NCBI GenBank assembly: GCA_003661365.1
Contig: QMVZ01000006.1
Span: 1 to 29,055, forward strand
Reading direction: 5' to 3'
From: Thermoproteota archaeon
Lineage (GTDB): Archaea > Korarchaeota > Korarchaeia > Korarchaeales > Korarchaeaceae
DNA: 29,055 nt
The notes under the pieces were generated by a model. The model searched no databases, was not told the DNA's origin, and was given only the letters and a program-made list of their open reading frames with translations. Each line of letters starts with the position of its first letter. Positions within the stretch are counted from its first letter, which is position 1. The position numbers and the translations under genes were made by a program. Positions 16,998-24,601 of this stretch are shown one piece after another.

Positions 16998-18077
16998 ATG
17001 AGTGTTTTTCCAGAGTCGCTGTTAAAGAGCCTAGATCTCTGCATAAAGTGTGGTGCCTGTAATCATGTGTGTCCCATCTTTATATCACAAGAAAAAAAGG
17101 AATTCTTAGGACCAAGAGCCTATCTTCAAATCCCTAGGTTAATTGAAGAAGAACTAGAGATGTCGGTTGATTTCATAGAGTACGCTTACGAATGCACAAT
17201 GTGCGGCCTTTGCGACAATGTTTGTCCAGTCGGTATTCAGATTTCAAAGCTCATATTGGCAGTTAGAGAAGCCTTAATTGATCAAGGATATGTTCCACCT
17301 CGACAGGTAGCTAGCATGCCAACAAAGCTATCTGAAGAGGGCTTGGCTTTTGGAAGCAGGGAATTAAAGGCAAAATGGCTTCCACCAGATTATCAGCCAG
17401 GAAAAGGGGATACGTTTTTCTTCTCTACTTGCTTATCAAGCGAAATTCCTGAATCTACAACAGCCGCTTTCCATCTTCTTAGACGATTTATGGAGATAGA
17501 AACTATTGGAAGAGAAGAATTGTGTTGCGGAGCTTTCCTGAGGTTGGCAGGGTATAAATATCTTTCAGAAGGAGCACTAGAAGAGTGTGGAAATCAGCTG
17601 AGTTCCCATACTATAAGAAAACTTGTGGTTCTCTCTCGTCCATGCCTTGATTACATTAAAAAATTAAGTGATTTAAACGTGATTCATGTAATTGAGGCAA
17701 TTGGAGAAGCAGTAGAAAGCGGAAAACTTAGATTTGCTAATTCAAAGAAGGAATTGAGTTTAGGAATGATCGGTTATTGCGATTCATATGATCTGAACTA
17801 TATGGCAGAAGACATCCTCTCTCAGATAGGAGGTATAAAAATCATCGATATGCCTTCATGGGCAAGTTGCGGGGTAGGCTCGCTCTTGTCCTTTAAGGCC
17901 GGAGCTAAAGGAATAAGAGGGCACTTTCTGAAGATATTTCAACTGGCTAAGGAAATGAGGTTGAATTCCTTGGTTTTCTTGGACTCTTCCTTGTACCTAA
18001 TTGGAAGAGAGATATCTAAAGGCAAAACTAAGGTTCGTATATATGATGTTCCACAATTTCTTTTAAGATTTCTATAA
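16998..18077 (+). CDS. Fe-S oxidoreductase, GlcF/GlpC-like, CCG domain
   Basis: Electron-transfer partner of the upstream flavoprotein. Two [4Fe-4S] motifs at the N-terminus: Cys15/18/21/25 and Cys66/69/72/76. A first CCG domain (CCG at 176-178, with the paired Cys of FSTCLSS) is intact. The second repeat is degenerate: the usual DPC is DSY (262-264) and the usual CCG is SCG (290-292). At 359 aa it is shorter than most GlpC/GlcF proteins. Soluble, with no membrane helix. The last 50 bp overlap the convergent nucleotide-sugar dehydrogenase gene. Confidence 0.9.
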   Translation: MSVFPESLLKSLDLCIKCGACNHVCPIFISQEKKEFLGPRAYLQIPRLIEEELEMSVDFIEYAYECTMCGLCDNVCPVGIQISKLILAVREALIDQGYVPPRQVASMPTKLSEEGLAFGSRELKAKWLPPDYQPGKGDTFFFSTCLSSEIPESTTAAFHLLRRFMEIETIGREELCCGAFLRLAGYKYLSEGALEECGNQLSSHTIRKLVVLSRPCLDYIKKLSDLNVIHVIEAIGEAVESGKLRFANSKKELSLGMIGYCDSYDLNYMAEDILSQIGGIKIIDMPSWASCGVGSLLSFKAGAKGIRGHFLKIFQLAKEMRLNSLVFLDSSLYLIGREISKGKTKVRIYDVPQFLLRFL

Positions 18078-19452
18078 CATTGGTAGGACATCCAACGCTT
18101 AAGTACTCAAAACCAGATTTTTCCACAGATTTTCTTTCAAAGACGTGTTTCCCATCGAAAAATATCGGATTTTCTCTACATAGTGCTCTTACCTCATCTA
18201 GATCCATTCTAAGGAACATGGGGTGCTCTGCACCAACAACTACACAATCCACTCCTCTTACTGCTTCCTCCAAACTGTTACAGATTTCACCTAACTCCTC
18301 AGGCATCTCCTCAACTAGCGGATCATATACAGTAATTCTAAATCCTTCATCCTTAAGTTCATGTATAAGTTCGAGTACGGGGCTATTTCTATAATCTCTT
18401 ACGTTTCCTTTGTATGTTATTCCCAAAATAGCGATCAATGATTCTTCAGGACTCTTTCCTCGACTCTTAATCGCATTTGTTATTATCCTAGCGGCATGTT
18501 TTGGTAGTTTTTCGTTAAGTTTTCTTGCTGCCCAAATGAGACTCAAATTGACGTTATTATTAGAAACAGAGCTGAGCAAGAAATATGGATCCTTTGTCAG
18601 ACAACTTCCTCCAACGCCTATTCCGGGCCTTAAGATATTCACTCTTGGGTGGAGGTTAGCAAGAGCCCGTACTTCGTTTACATCGACGCCAAGAGCCTCA
18701 CATATCAATGCTATAGCGTTGGCAAATGCGATATTAAGATCTCTATAGGAGTTTTCAACTAATTTAACAAGCTCGGCCGTTCTAGCGTGTGTAATCCTTA
18801 CACTTCCTCTTGTAAAGCTAGAATAGAGTGATGCGGCCAGTTTACCTGAGGACTCATCAATTACTCCAATTATGCGATCTGCTTCCATAAGTTCTCTAAG
18901 TAACCTTCCAGGCATGGCTCTTTCTGGACAATACGCTAGGAAAATATCCTCTCCAACAAAGAAACCTTCTCTCTCTAAAAGAGGTAATATTATTTCTTCC
19001 ATCGTTTTAGGTGGAATCGTGCTTTCAATAACAAGAAGAACAGGCAAATACCTTTCTTTTATCCAGGGAAGGATTAGATTCAAAGCAGATAACAGATATC
19101 TGAGATCTGGCTTACTATTTGGCTTTATTGGTGTTTGAACCGCCACTATGTAGACATCTTTGTTTTTTAAAGCCTCCTCGGCCTTGCTCTCAGGGAAATA
19201 TCTGCCTGATAGAAGACATTTCTTAATAAGATCCTCAACACCAGGCTCAGAGAACTTGGTTCTACCCTTTGTGAGGTTTTCAATGAGCTCTACATTGATA
19301 TCAAATCCAACAACGTGATATCCGGCTTCGCATAGCAGAAGAGCCAGCGGTAAGCCTATGTATCCCTGACCTAATACTGCTATTCTTGCCCTTTTTTCTT
19401 GGATTCTGGAGAGCAATGATTCATATCCGTTCAGCTCTCGCATTCTTATCAT
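18028..19452 (-). CDS. nucleotide-sugar dehydrogenase (UDP-ManNAc/UDP-glucose dehydrogenase family)
   Basis: NAD-dependent four-electron oxidation of a UDP-sugar to the uronic acid, supplying surface glycans or N-glycosylation. Rossmann motif GQGYIGLPLALLLCEAGY near residue 28, catalytic Cys284 in GVGGSCLTKDPYFLL, and C-terminal ITYKGNVRDYRNSP. The overall layout is WecC-like (UDP-N-acetylmannosamine dehydrogenase), but GGSC...KD recalls UDP-glucose dehydrogenase, whereas WecC usually has GGHC...D. Substrate is therefore left open. 474 aa. ATG 19452 and ATG 19443 are both possible; a TATA core (about 19470-19480) 20-28 nt upstream of 19452 suggests a leaderless message. No glycosyltransferases nearby. 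Confidence 0.9.
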   Translation of the reverse strand: MIRMRELNGYESLLSRIQEKRARIAVLGQGYIGLPLALLLCEAGYHVVGFDINVELIENLTKGRTKFSEPGVEDLIKKCLLSGRYFPESKAEEALKNKDVYIVAVQTPIKPNSKPDLRYLLSALNLILPWIKERYLPVLLVIESTIPPKTMEEIILPLLEREGFFVGEDIFLAYCPERAMPGRLLRELMEADRIIGVIDESSGKLAASLYSSFTRGSVRITHARTAELVKLVENSYRDLNIAFANAIALICEALGVDVNEVRALANLHPRVNILRPGIGVGGSCLTKDPYFLLSSVSNNNVNLSLIWAARKLNEKLPKHAARIITNAIKSRGKSPEESLIAILGITYKGNVRDYRNSPVLELIHELKDEGFRITVYDPLVEEMPEELGEICNSLEEAVRGVDCVVVGAEHPMFLRMDLDEVRALCRENPIFFDGKHVFERKSVEKSGFEYLSVGCPTNVIEILKEIVEHHIYEP

Positions 19453-19611
19453 GATCTCTCAAAACAGAGCTTTTTAATGCTTTTCCAAGAAAGCAATGAA
19501 ATCGATGAAATCGAAATGGCGTAATTCAGATGAGCTTAATACTAACCAAGAGCAAGATACTCCATAAAAATTCAAAAAATAGACCAAAAAGAGACAGTTT
19601 TAGGGTTCTTA
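19453..19611. other. intergenic region between nucleotide-sugar dehydrogenase and eS17
   Basis: Contains the TATA box of the dehydrogenase (CTTTTTAATGC, about 19470-19480) and a short direct repeat GAAATCGAT/GAAATCGAA at 19499-19516. The T-poor, A-rich end (T-rich on the minus strand, about 19560-19600) would fit termination of eS17. No RNA gene recognised. Confidence 0.4.
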
Positions 19612-19818
19612 TTATAGAACTAGAGTTCCTCTTTGCTCCCTAATCTTCAGTCTGGTGAGATACCCTGCTATACGGTTCCTGTACTCCTTGGACTTAACGT
19701 CAACAACTTTCGCAACTAACATTTTGTTGTGTTCAAAATCAGTAGTCCAAAGCTCTGGATACTCTTTGATGAGCTTATATGCTATTCTCTTAATGGTTCT
19801 CTCTCTTACAGTACCCAT
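19612..19818 (-). CDS. rps17e: small-subunit ribosomal protein eS17
   Basis: Archaeal/eukaryotic 30S protein. The start MGTVRERTIKRIAYKL and the FEHNKMLVAKVVDVKSKEYRNRIAGYLTRL segment are diagnostic; 68 aa is the standard archaeal length. It is a single-gene unit with a TATA core (CTTAAACT on the minus strand, about 19842-19850) about 28 bp before the ATG, so the transcript should be leaderless. Confidence 0.96.
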   Translation of the reverse strand: MGTVRERTIKRIAYKLIKEYPELWTTDFEHNKMLVAKVVDVKSKEYRNRIAGYLTRLKIREQRGTLVL

Positions 19819-19995
19819 GTGAGATCTACCTTTTTCACACTAGTTTAAGACCTGAATTTAACTCTTATGCTTTCAAACATGAATCACATTATGTTCTAGA
19901 AACATCCGATATTGTTCATATTTAACATAAGATTTTCTGATTGTAAAGGAATAAATTTGCTAAATTATTCGACTATGTCTGATTCGTGGTTTCAC

Positions 19996-20012
19996 ACAAC
20001 TGATTTATAGTT
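19996..20012 (+). promoter_or_regulatory. TATA promoter of the prenyl diphosphate synthase gene
   Basis: GATTTATAG (20001-20009) lies about 34 nt before ATG 20039, which predicts a start near 20030. The rest of the 220-bp gap (19819-20038) shows nothing I can name besides the eS17 promoter. Confidence 0.5.
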
Positions 20013-20038
20013 CATCGATTGAAGTCACTGGATGAGAC

Positions 20039-21109
20039 ATGGGAAAGCAACTTGACTTACTGCGTGCCAAATACCTCCCTTTGATTGAGCAGGAAATAAG
20101 AAAGTTCTTTAAAGAAAAAATTTCTACACAGAAAGACGAAGTCGTCGTTAAATACTATGAAGAACTCTCTTCCTACATTTTGAGGGGGGGTAAAAGACTT
20201 AGACCGCTTGCTCTGATTTCCTCATATTATGGCTTCAAGAGTAGACAAGAGGGCAATATCGTAAAAGCATCGATTTCTGTTGAGTTATTGCACAACTCCT
20301 CCTTAATTCACGATGACATAATGGATGAAAGTCTCAAGAGAAGAGGAGGTCCCTCTTTTCACTATCAAATGGAGGACTGGTCACGTCTTTCTCAGAATAC
20401 TCCGCCTCCAAGAAACGCAGGCATCTCTATAGGAATCCTTGGTGGAGATAGTCTCATAGAGCTGGGACTAGAAGCCCTCTTAGAATCTGGTTTCCCTAAA
20501 AATTCCCTAATAAAGGCAGCATTCGAATATTTAACGGCATATAGGAAACTGATTGAAGGCCAGCTCCTAGATCTCTACCTAAGCACAGTCACAATGCCCA
20601 CAGAAGAAGAAGTGATCAGGATGCTTTCCCTCAAAACAGGAACTCTATTCTCTGCCTCGCTTGTGATGGGTGGCATACTGGCAGGAGCTCCTAGAAAAGC
20701 GTTAGTCTTCCTTAAAAACTTCGGTCAAAGAGTAGGTGTAGCTTTTCAGCTTCAAGACGACATACTTGGATTGTATGGCGATGAAGAGGTGATAGGAAAG
20801 CCAGCGGATAGCGACGTTAAAGAAGGAAAGAGAACCCTCTTAATAGTCAAGACATGGCAACTGGCCGATGAGGTGAACAAGAAAAAGCTGCTGTTTATTC
20901 TTGGGAACAAAAATATAGGTGCTGATGAGTTAAATTACGTTAGGAACATCGTCAAGGAGCTTGGAGTGCTTGATTACACCAAAGAAACTGCTTTAAATCT
21001 CCTAAGAGAGAATGAGAGAGATATAGAAGCCAACAAGAACCTATTTGAAAGGAATTTCGTTGAATTTCTTAGAGAATTGAACGAAATAGTTGTCGCGAGG
21101 TCTTTTTAA
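20039..21109 (+). CDS. trans-polyprenyl diphosphate synthase (geranylgeranyl or longer chain)
   Basis: Condenses IPP units onto allylic diphosphates for ether lipid or quinone side chains. First Asp-rich motif DDIMD at residues 92-96, second DDILG at 240-244, plus GGKRLRPL near the N-terminus and DVKEGKRTL. The residue five before the first motif is Ser87 (NSSLIH then DDIMD). Archaeal GGPP synthases usually have a bulky Phe or Tyr there, while long-chain synthases have Ala or Ser. A product longer than C20 is therefore possible, which would make this a second prenyl synthase of the organism. 356 aa. Confidence 0.93.
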   Translation: MGKQLDLLRAKYLPLIEQEIRKFFKEKISTQKDEVVVKYYEELSSYILRGGKRLRPLALISSYYGFKSRQEGNIVKASISVELLHNSSLIHDDIMDESLKRRGGPSFHYQMEDWSRLSQNTPPPRNAGISIGILGGDSLIELGLEALLESGFPKNSLIKAAFEYLTAYRKLIEGQLLDLYLSTVTMPTEEEVIRMLSLKTGTLFSASLVMGGILAGAPRKALVFLKNFGQRVGVAFQLQDDILGLYGDEEVIGKPADSDVKEGKRTLLIVKTWQLADEVNKKKLLFILGNKNIGADELNYVRNIVKELGVLDYTKETALNLLRENERDIEANKNLFERNFVEFLRELNEIVVARSF

Positions 21110-21113
21110 ATGA
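21101..21113 (+). promoter_or_regulatory. TATA promoter of the structured RNA at 21131
   Basis: CTTTTTAAATG with the core at 21103-21111 overlaps the stop codon of the prenyl synthase gene. Its centre is 25-26 bp before the first base of the stem that opens the RNA (21131-21133), which is the standard archaeal TATA-to-start distance. Confidence 0.6.
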
Positions 21114-21130
21114 CTTGGCTACTATTAAAC

Positions 21131-21213
21131 TTGCCTACCACCACATGACCCAGGGTGAGAGAGGACGGCGTGGGCCGATCTTTGATCCCTGGGACTAGTT
21201 GGTAGGCGAACAA
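21131..21213 (+). ncRNA. probable H/ACA-type guide RNA
   Basis: The sequence folds as one hairpin. The outer stem is 21133-21140 with 21200-21207 (GCCTACCA/TGGTAGGC, extendable by two pairs). A bipartite pocket follows: left CCACATGA (21141-21148), right ACTAGT (21194-21199). The inner stem is CCCAGGG/CCCTGGG (21149-21155 with 21187-21193). Above it TGA (21156-21158) faces TGA (21183-21185), as in the kink-turn bound by L7Ae, capped by CGGC-GTGG-GCCG. ACA sits at 21210-21212. From the inner stem to ACA is 16 nt, matching the 14-16 nt rule for archaeal H/ACA RNAs. It has its own promoter. The target is not identified: pairing would need a target of form CUAGU-UN-UCAUGUGG with wobble. Confidence 0.65.
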
Positions 21214-21259
21214 TCTCAATGATACTTTCATTTAGATTGTATTAGGGTGGACGATTATC

Positions 21260-22441
21260 ATGAATCAGTATGAGCCTACCCCCTCTCATAAGTACTTAGC
21301 AACATTTAGTATAGAGGTGAGGGGAGTAGTAGAGCCGAGTGATGTAATAGGTGCGATTTTTGGTCAAGTTGAGGGACTGCTGGGCCCAGAGCTTGAGCTC
21401 AGAGAGCTTCAGCAGTCTGGTAAAGTTGGAAGGATTGTCGTTAAACTCAGACGCAGGGACAATCATTCCGTTGGTATCATAGAACTTAGGTCAAATCTCG
21501 ACAGGATAAGAACAGCTTTGCTGGTAGCTGCCATAGAGACTGTAGATAAGGTTGGCCCTTATCAAGCCTCCCTCTCTTTGCAAAGAATAGTGGATGAAAG
21601 AGAGAGCGATAGAGAGAGAATAAGGAGAAGGGCAATAGATATTCTTAGACATTGGGGAGCCAAGGCAGAAGAGAGCTACAGGAATCTGATAGACCAGGTC
21701 GTTAAAGAAACGGCAACCATGCGATTGACTTACTATGGACCTGAAAAGTTGCCTTGTGGCGTTGGAGTGAGGGATTCTGGAGAAATTATCGTCGTTGAAG
21801 GAAGAGCTGACGTTAACAACCTGTTACGATATGGGTTTGATAATGTCATTGCGATAGGGGGAGCTGTCGAAAAAATTCCTAAGAGTCTAGTTGAACTGAT
21901 CTCCAAGAAGGAATCGATAGCTTTTGTAGATGGAGATCGAGGAGGAGAAATGATTCTAAGATCTTTACTGGAACAAACCGATATAGACTACGTAGCGAGG
22001 GCCCCCAAGGGAAAAGGAGTGGAAAATTTAACAGCAAAGGAGATAAGAAAAGCACTTTCTTCTGCAATCCCTGCAGAAGAAGCTAGGAATCTCCTTGGCT
22101 TGAAACAAGCGAAAGAAGAAGTTAAAAAGGTTGAACCTCGCCCACCACGTACATCTGAAAGGATACCGCAGCCATTGATGCAATTCTTCAAGGAAGTGGA
22201 AAATAAACGAGAGGCTATTCTCTTAGATGAAAACCTGAAAGTGATAGCCAAAGTACCAATTAATTCCCTTTATGAAACGCTCGACGATTATGAGGGAGTA
22301 AGATACGTAGTTTACTCTGGAATTATAACTCAAAGGATAATAGAAAAGGCGTTTGCTGCTGGAGTCAAGATGATAGTTGGTGGTAGCACGCATAACATAA
22401 CGAAGATTCCCGCTGGCATAAGGGTTGTGGCCGCTGGCTGA
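21260..22441 (+). CDS. dnaG: archaeal DnaG-like protein (Toprim domain, exosome-associated)
   Basis: In archaea this bacterial-primase homologue is mainly a subunit of the RNA exosome, giving poly(A)-specific RNA binding. The Toprim core shows Glu180 in VVEGRADV and the acidic pair Asp224/Asp226 in DGDRGG. The N-terminal archaeal domain (PTSHKYLATFSIEVRGVVEP) is intact. 393 aa is normal. ATG 21260 has AGGGTGGAC upstream. Pelota follows 6 nt after the stop, so the two are probably cotranscribed; the H/ACA-like RNA lies directly upstream. Confidence 0.95.
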   Translation: MNQYEPTPSHKYLATFSIEVRGVVEPSDVIGAIFGQVEGLLGPELELRELQQSGKVGRIVVKLRRRDNHSVGIIELRSNLDRIRTALLVAAIETVDKVGPYQASLSLQRIVDERESDRERIRRRAIDILRHWGAKAEESYRNLIDQVVKETATMRLTYYGPEKLPCGVGVRDSGEIIVVEGRADVNNLLRYGFDNVIAIGGAVEKIPKSLVELISKKESIAFVDGDRGGEMILRSLLEQTDIDYVARAPKGKGVENLTAKEIRKALSSAIPAEEARNLLGLKQAKEEVKKVEPRPPRTSERIPQPLMQFFKEVENKREAILLDENLKVIAKVPINSLYETLDDYEGVRYVVYSGIITQRIIEKAFAAGVKMIVGGSTHNITKIPAGIRVVAAG

Positions 22442-22447
22442 GTAAGC

Positions 22448-23521
22448 ATGAAAGTACTTTCATTAAACGCGAAAGAAAAGGAGTTAGTGATCAAGATAGA
22501 GAAGTTAGAAGACCTATATTGGCTAACCGGAATAGTAGAACGAGATGATCTCGTTACAGCTGTTACAACCAGGAAAATAAGAGTTGGAGGAAGAGAAAGC
22601 AACAAAACAGAGCGAATTCCAATGAAATTAACCCTGCGAGTAGAGAAGATAACGATAGATCCCTATTCCTACAGGACCAGGATATCAGGCATCGTGTTAG
22701 AGTGCCCCGAAAAATACTCGGTTAAGGGGAGGCATCACACTATTAACGTAAAAGAGGGATCTATTATAAGAATAGTCAAATCTAAGTGGCATCCATCTTT
22801 CTTAGCCTTGCTCGACAGAGCAAAAGAGGCAAGTCTTAAAGCAACAATTCTTCTAGTGGCTATGGATGAGGAAAAAGCTGTTGTTGGTAGTGTTGACGAG
22901 TATGGACTAAGAGAATTGGCTGAAGTAAAATCAGAAATTCCATCAAAAGGTGCTGGAGACTTAGATAGATCTTCGTACGAAAGAACCTACTTTAAGAAGC
23001 TGACAGATATAATTCAAGAATATCTAGATCGTTTTAGCGCAAATGCACTTATAATAGCAGGTCCGGGGTTCATGAAAGAGAAATTCAGGTCTTACCTAAC
23101 CGAAAAAAGACCAAGTATTGCTTCAATAGCAAAAATGGGACACGCCTCATCAGCCACGATAAATGGTCTTGAGGAAATTCTGAAGAGAGGGGAGTTCAAG
23201 AAGCTACTTCAGGAGATTTCACTAACTTTACACTCAAAACTTGTGGAGGAACTTCTATTCAGAGTATCAAAGAGAAGAAACCTAATTGCTTATGGGCTTG
23301 ACGATGTTGAGATGGCTGTAAATGCAGGAGCAGCGGAGAAGGTACTTATACTTGATAAATTACTCTTTTCGCCGGAGAATAAGGCAAGAGTCCTGGACAT
23401 ATTGGATATGTGCGAAAAGACAAAGGCCGAATTTCATATACTAAACTCAAGAAGCGAGCCCGGTCGCTTATTACATAACTTCGGAGGCATTGCTGCATTG
23501 TTAAGGTATCCTATTGCTTAG
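22448..23521 (+). CDS. pelA: Pelota/Dom34, ribosome rescue factor
   Basis: Enters the A site of stalled ribosomes with aEF1A and, with ABCE1, splits the subunits. Three domains: an N-terminal Sm-like region with DLYWLTGIVERDDLVTAVTTRK (about 23-44), a central eRF1-2-like domain without the GGQ motif (about 130-260), and a C-terminal eRF1-3-like domain ending in the LHNFGGIAALLRYP signature. The missing GGQ is normal for Pelota and separates it from aRF1. 357 aa, in an apparent operon with dnaG. Confidence 0.96.
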   Translation: MKVLSLNAKEKELVIKIEKLEDLYWLTGIVERDDLVTAVTTRKIRVGGRESNKTERIPMKLTLRVEKITIDPYSYRTRISGIVLECPEKYSVKGRHHTINVKEGSIIRIVKSKWHPSFLALLDRAKEASLKATILLVAMDEEKAVVGSVDEYGLRELAEVKSEIPSKGAGDLDRSSYERTYFKKLTDIIQEYLDRFSANALIIAGPGFMKEKFRSYLTEKRPSIASIAKMGHASSATINGLEEILKRGEFKKLLQEISLTLHSKLVEELLFRVSKRRNLIAYGLDDVEMAVNAGAAEKVLILDKLLFSPENKARVLDILDMCEKTKAEFHILNSRSEPGRLLHNFGGIAALLRYPIA

Positions 23522-23528
23522 GCAAAAT

Positions 23529-23831
23529 TTAGGATAGGAGTTCTAAGATGAGGAGAAGCAGTGCTCCAGCCGTTATCAATCTCCTTCCTTTGTAGGAAAA
23601 CAGGTCGCTTGCCCAAAGAACAAGTCCTATAATCAATATAGTTCCTCCTAAAACCTTTCCAAGGCCCATGACTGCCCCTTTAACGGTCAGCAGAAGTTGT
23701 TCCAGCTCTTTGATAAAGCCATCTATAACAGGACCAAGATCGATTAAGGGCTTCGCAAATACCTGGTTTAACGACATTGAAAGCCCTAATAGCATAGCCG
23801 AAAGCACTAGAATGAAGTTTTTTATCCTCAT
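23529..23831 (-). CDS. small two-helix membrane protein, VirB2/CedA1-like architecture
   Basis: Function not established. From ATG 23831 (GGAGGG just upstream) the 100-aa protein has an N-terminal hydrophobic signal (MRIKNF, then a hydrophobic core ending VFAKP), an amphipathic stretch (about 30-50), a hydrophobic helix (about 53-75), a short basic loop (SYKGRR) and a second hydrophobic helix to the C-terminus. This order (cleavable signal, helix, short positive loop, helix) is that of VirB2/TrbC pilins and the archaeal CedA1/TedC DNA-import pilins. No Ced/Ted ATPase or VirB-like gene is near. It could also be any small membrane protein. Own TATA-like core at 23865-23874. Confidence 0.7.
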   Translation of the reverse strand: MRIKNFILVLSAMLLGLSMSLNQVFAKPLIDLGPVIDGFIKELEQLLLTVKGAVMGLGKVLGGTILIIGLVLWASDLFSYKGRRLITAGALLLLILELLS

Positions 23832-23879
23832 AGACCCTCCGTTATCTAGCATAGCAGTATAGGAGTATTTACTTGGTCC

Positions 23880-24581
23880 TCATATGAGACCAGCGAGCCG
23901 CCCTCTTGTACCCTTCCTTCTTAACATGATCTTTCTTAAAGCGGACTCGAATGTCTCCCCTGGCTGAAGCCGGTATTTTAGATAGACTCCCGTCTTACCC
24001 TTTTCTCTTCGCTTTGTAAGAACTCTTACTCGCTCATCAATCACTTCCTTTGGAATACCTAGTATGTCGGCGACAACACTTTCTTTTCCCACAACAGAGA
24101 CCTCATAATGACCTTTTTCAAAAGGAAGGATCAGAACAAGTTTTTTGTTTACTCCTGGAACTCTCACATCTTTTTTTAGTTTATGGAGGTCTATACTTCC
24201 TCCAAACTTATAAAACAGCTCTTCCCTTTCCTTTAAAGGAGATAAAGGGAAGGAAATTGTGAGATTCTCTTCATAATGGAAATAGCCCTTAATTGCACCT
24301 ATCGGCGTTGATTGAACAATCTCCTTGTACAGGGGATCTCCCAGTTTCTCGCTCAGGAGATCCTCTATAAGAGATGGGAGGGTCGGCCTTAATACGACTA
24401 TATCGACATCACTTCCCTTTCTCACATCTCCTCGGGCAATACTCCCATATAGTATTCCTTTGATGCCATCTTGGAGCAAAAGCCCCAGTATCACAATCGC
24501 CCTCTTTCTAAGTCTTTTTAGAAAAGACCAGTGTTCCTTATCGTATATCACAACCTTTTCTGGTGTTATCAACGGATGCAT
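23880..24581 (-). CDS. predicted archaeal nucleotidyltransferase (COG1665-like)
   Basis: Pol-beta-fold nucleotidyltransferase. Catalytic motif GSIARGDVRKGSDVD at residues 46-60, with Gly46-Ser47 and Asp58/Asp60 intact. The C-terminal half is basic and lacks a recognised partner domain. 233 aa matches the conserved archaeal family of unknown role; the substrate is unknown (an RNA 3' end or a protein/small molecule are both possible). The ATG 24581 is 27 bp from a symmetric TATA element shared with the divergent gene. The small membrane protein follows after 48 bp. Confidence 0.85.
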   Translation of the reverse strand: MHPLITPEKVVIYDKEHWSFLKRLRKRAIVILGLLLQDGIKGILYGSIARGDVRKGSDVDIVVLRPTLPSLIEDLLSEKLGDPLYKEIVQSTPIGAIKGYFHYEENLTISFPLSPLKEREELFYKFGGSIDLHKLKKDVRVPGVNKKLVLILPFEKGHYEVSVVGKESVVADILGIPKEVIDERVRVLTKRREKGKTGVYLKYRLQPGETFESALRKIMLRRKGTRGRLAGLI

Positions 24582-24601
24582 TCATGTTTACGACGCAACA
24601 A

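Noticed and set aside
19495..19560. box C/D guide RNA candidate (GATGAAA and CAGATGAG segments)
   Set aside because: No proper CUGA D or D' boxes at the required spacing and no terminal stem.
21131..21213. tRNA or tRNA-like gene
   Set aside because: The 8-bp outer stem resembles an acceptor arm, but there is no T-loop TTCGA, no D arm and no anticodon arm; the fold is one long hairpin.
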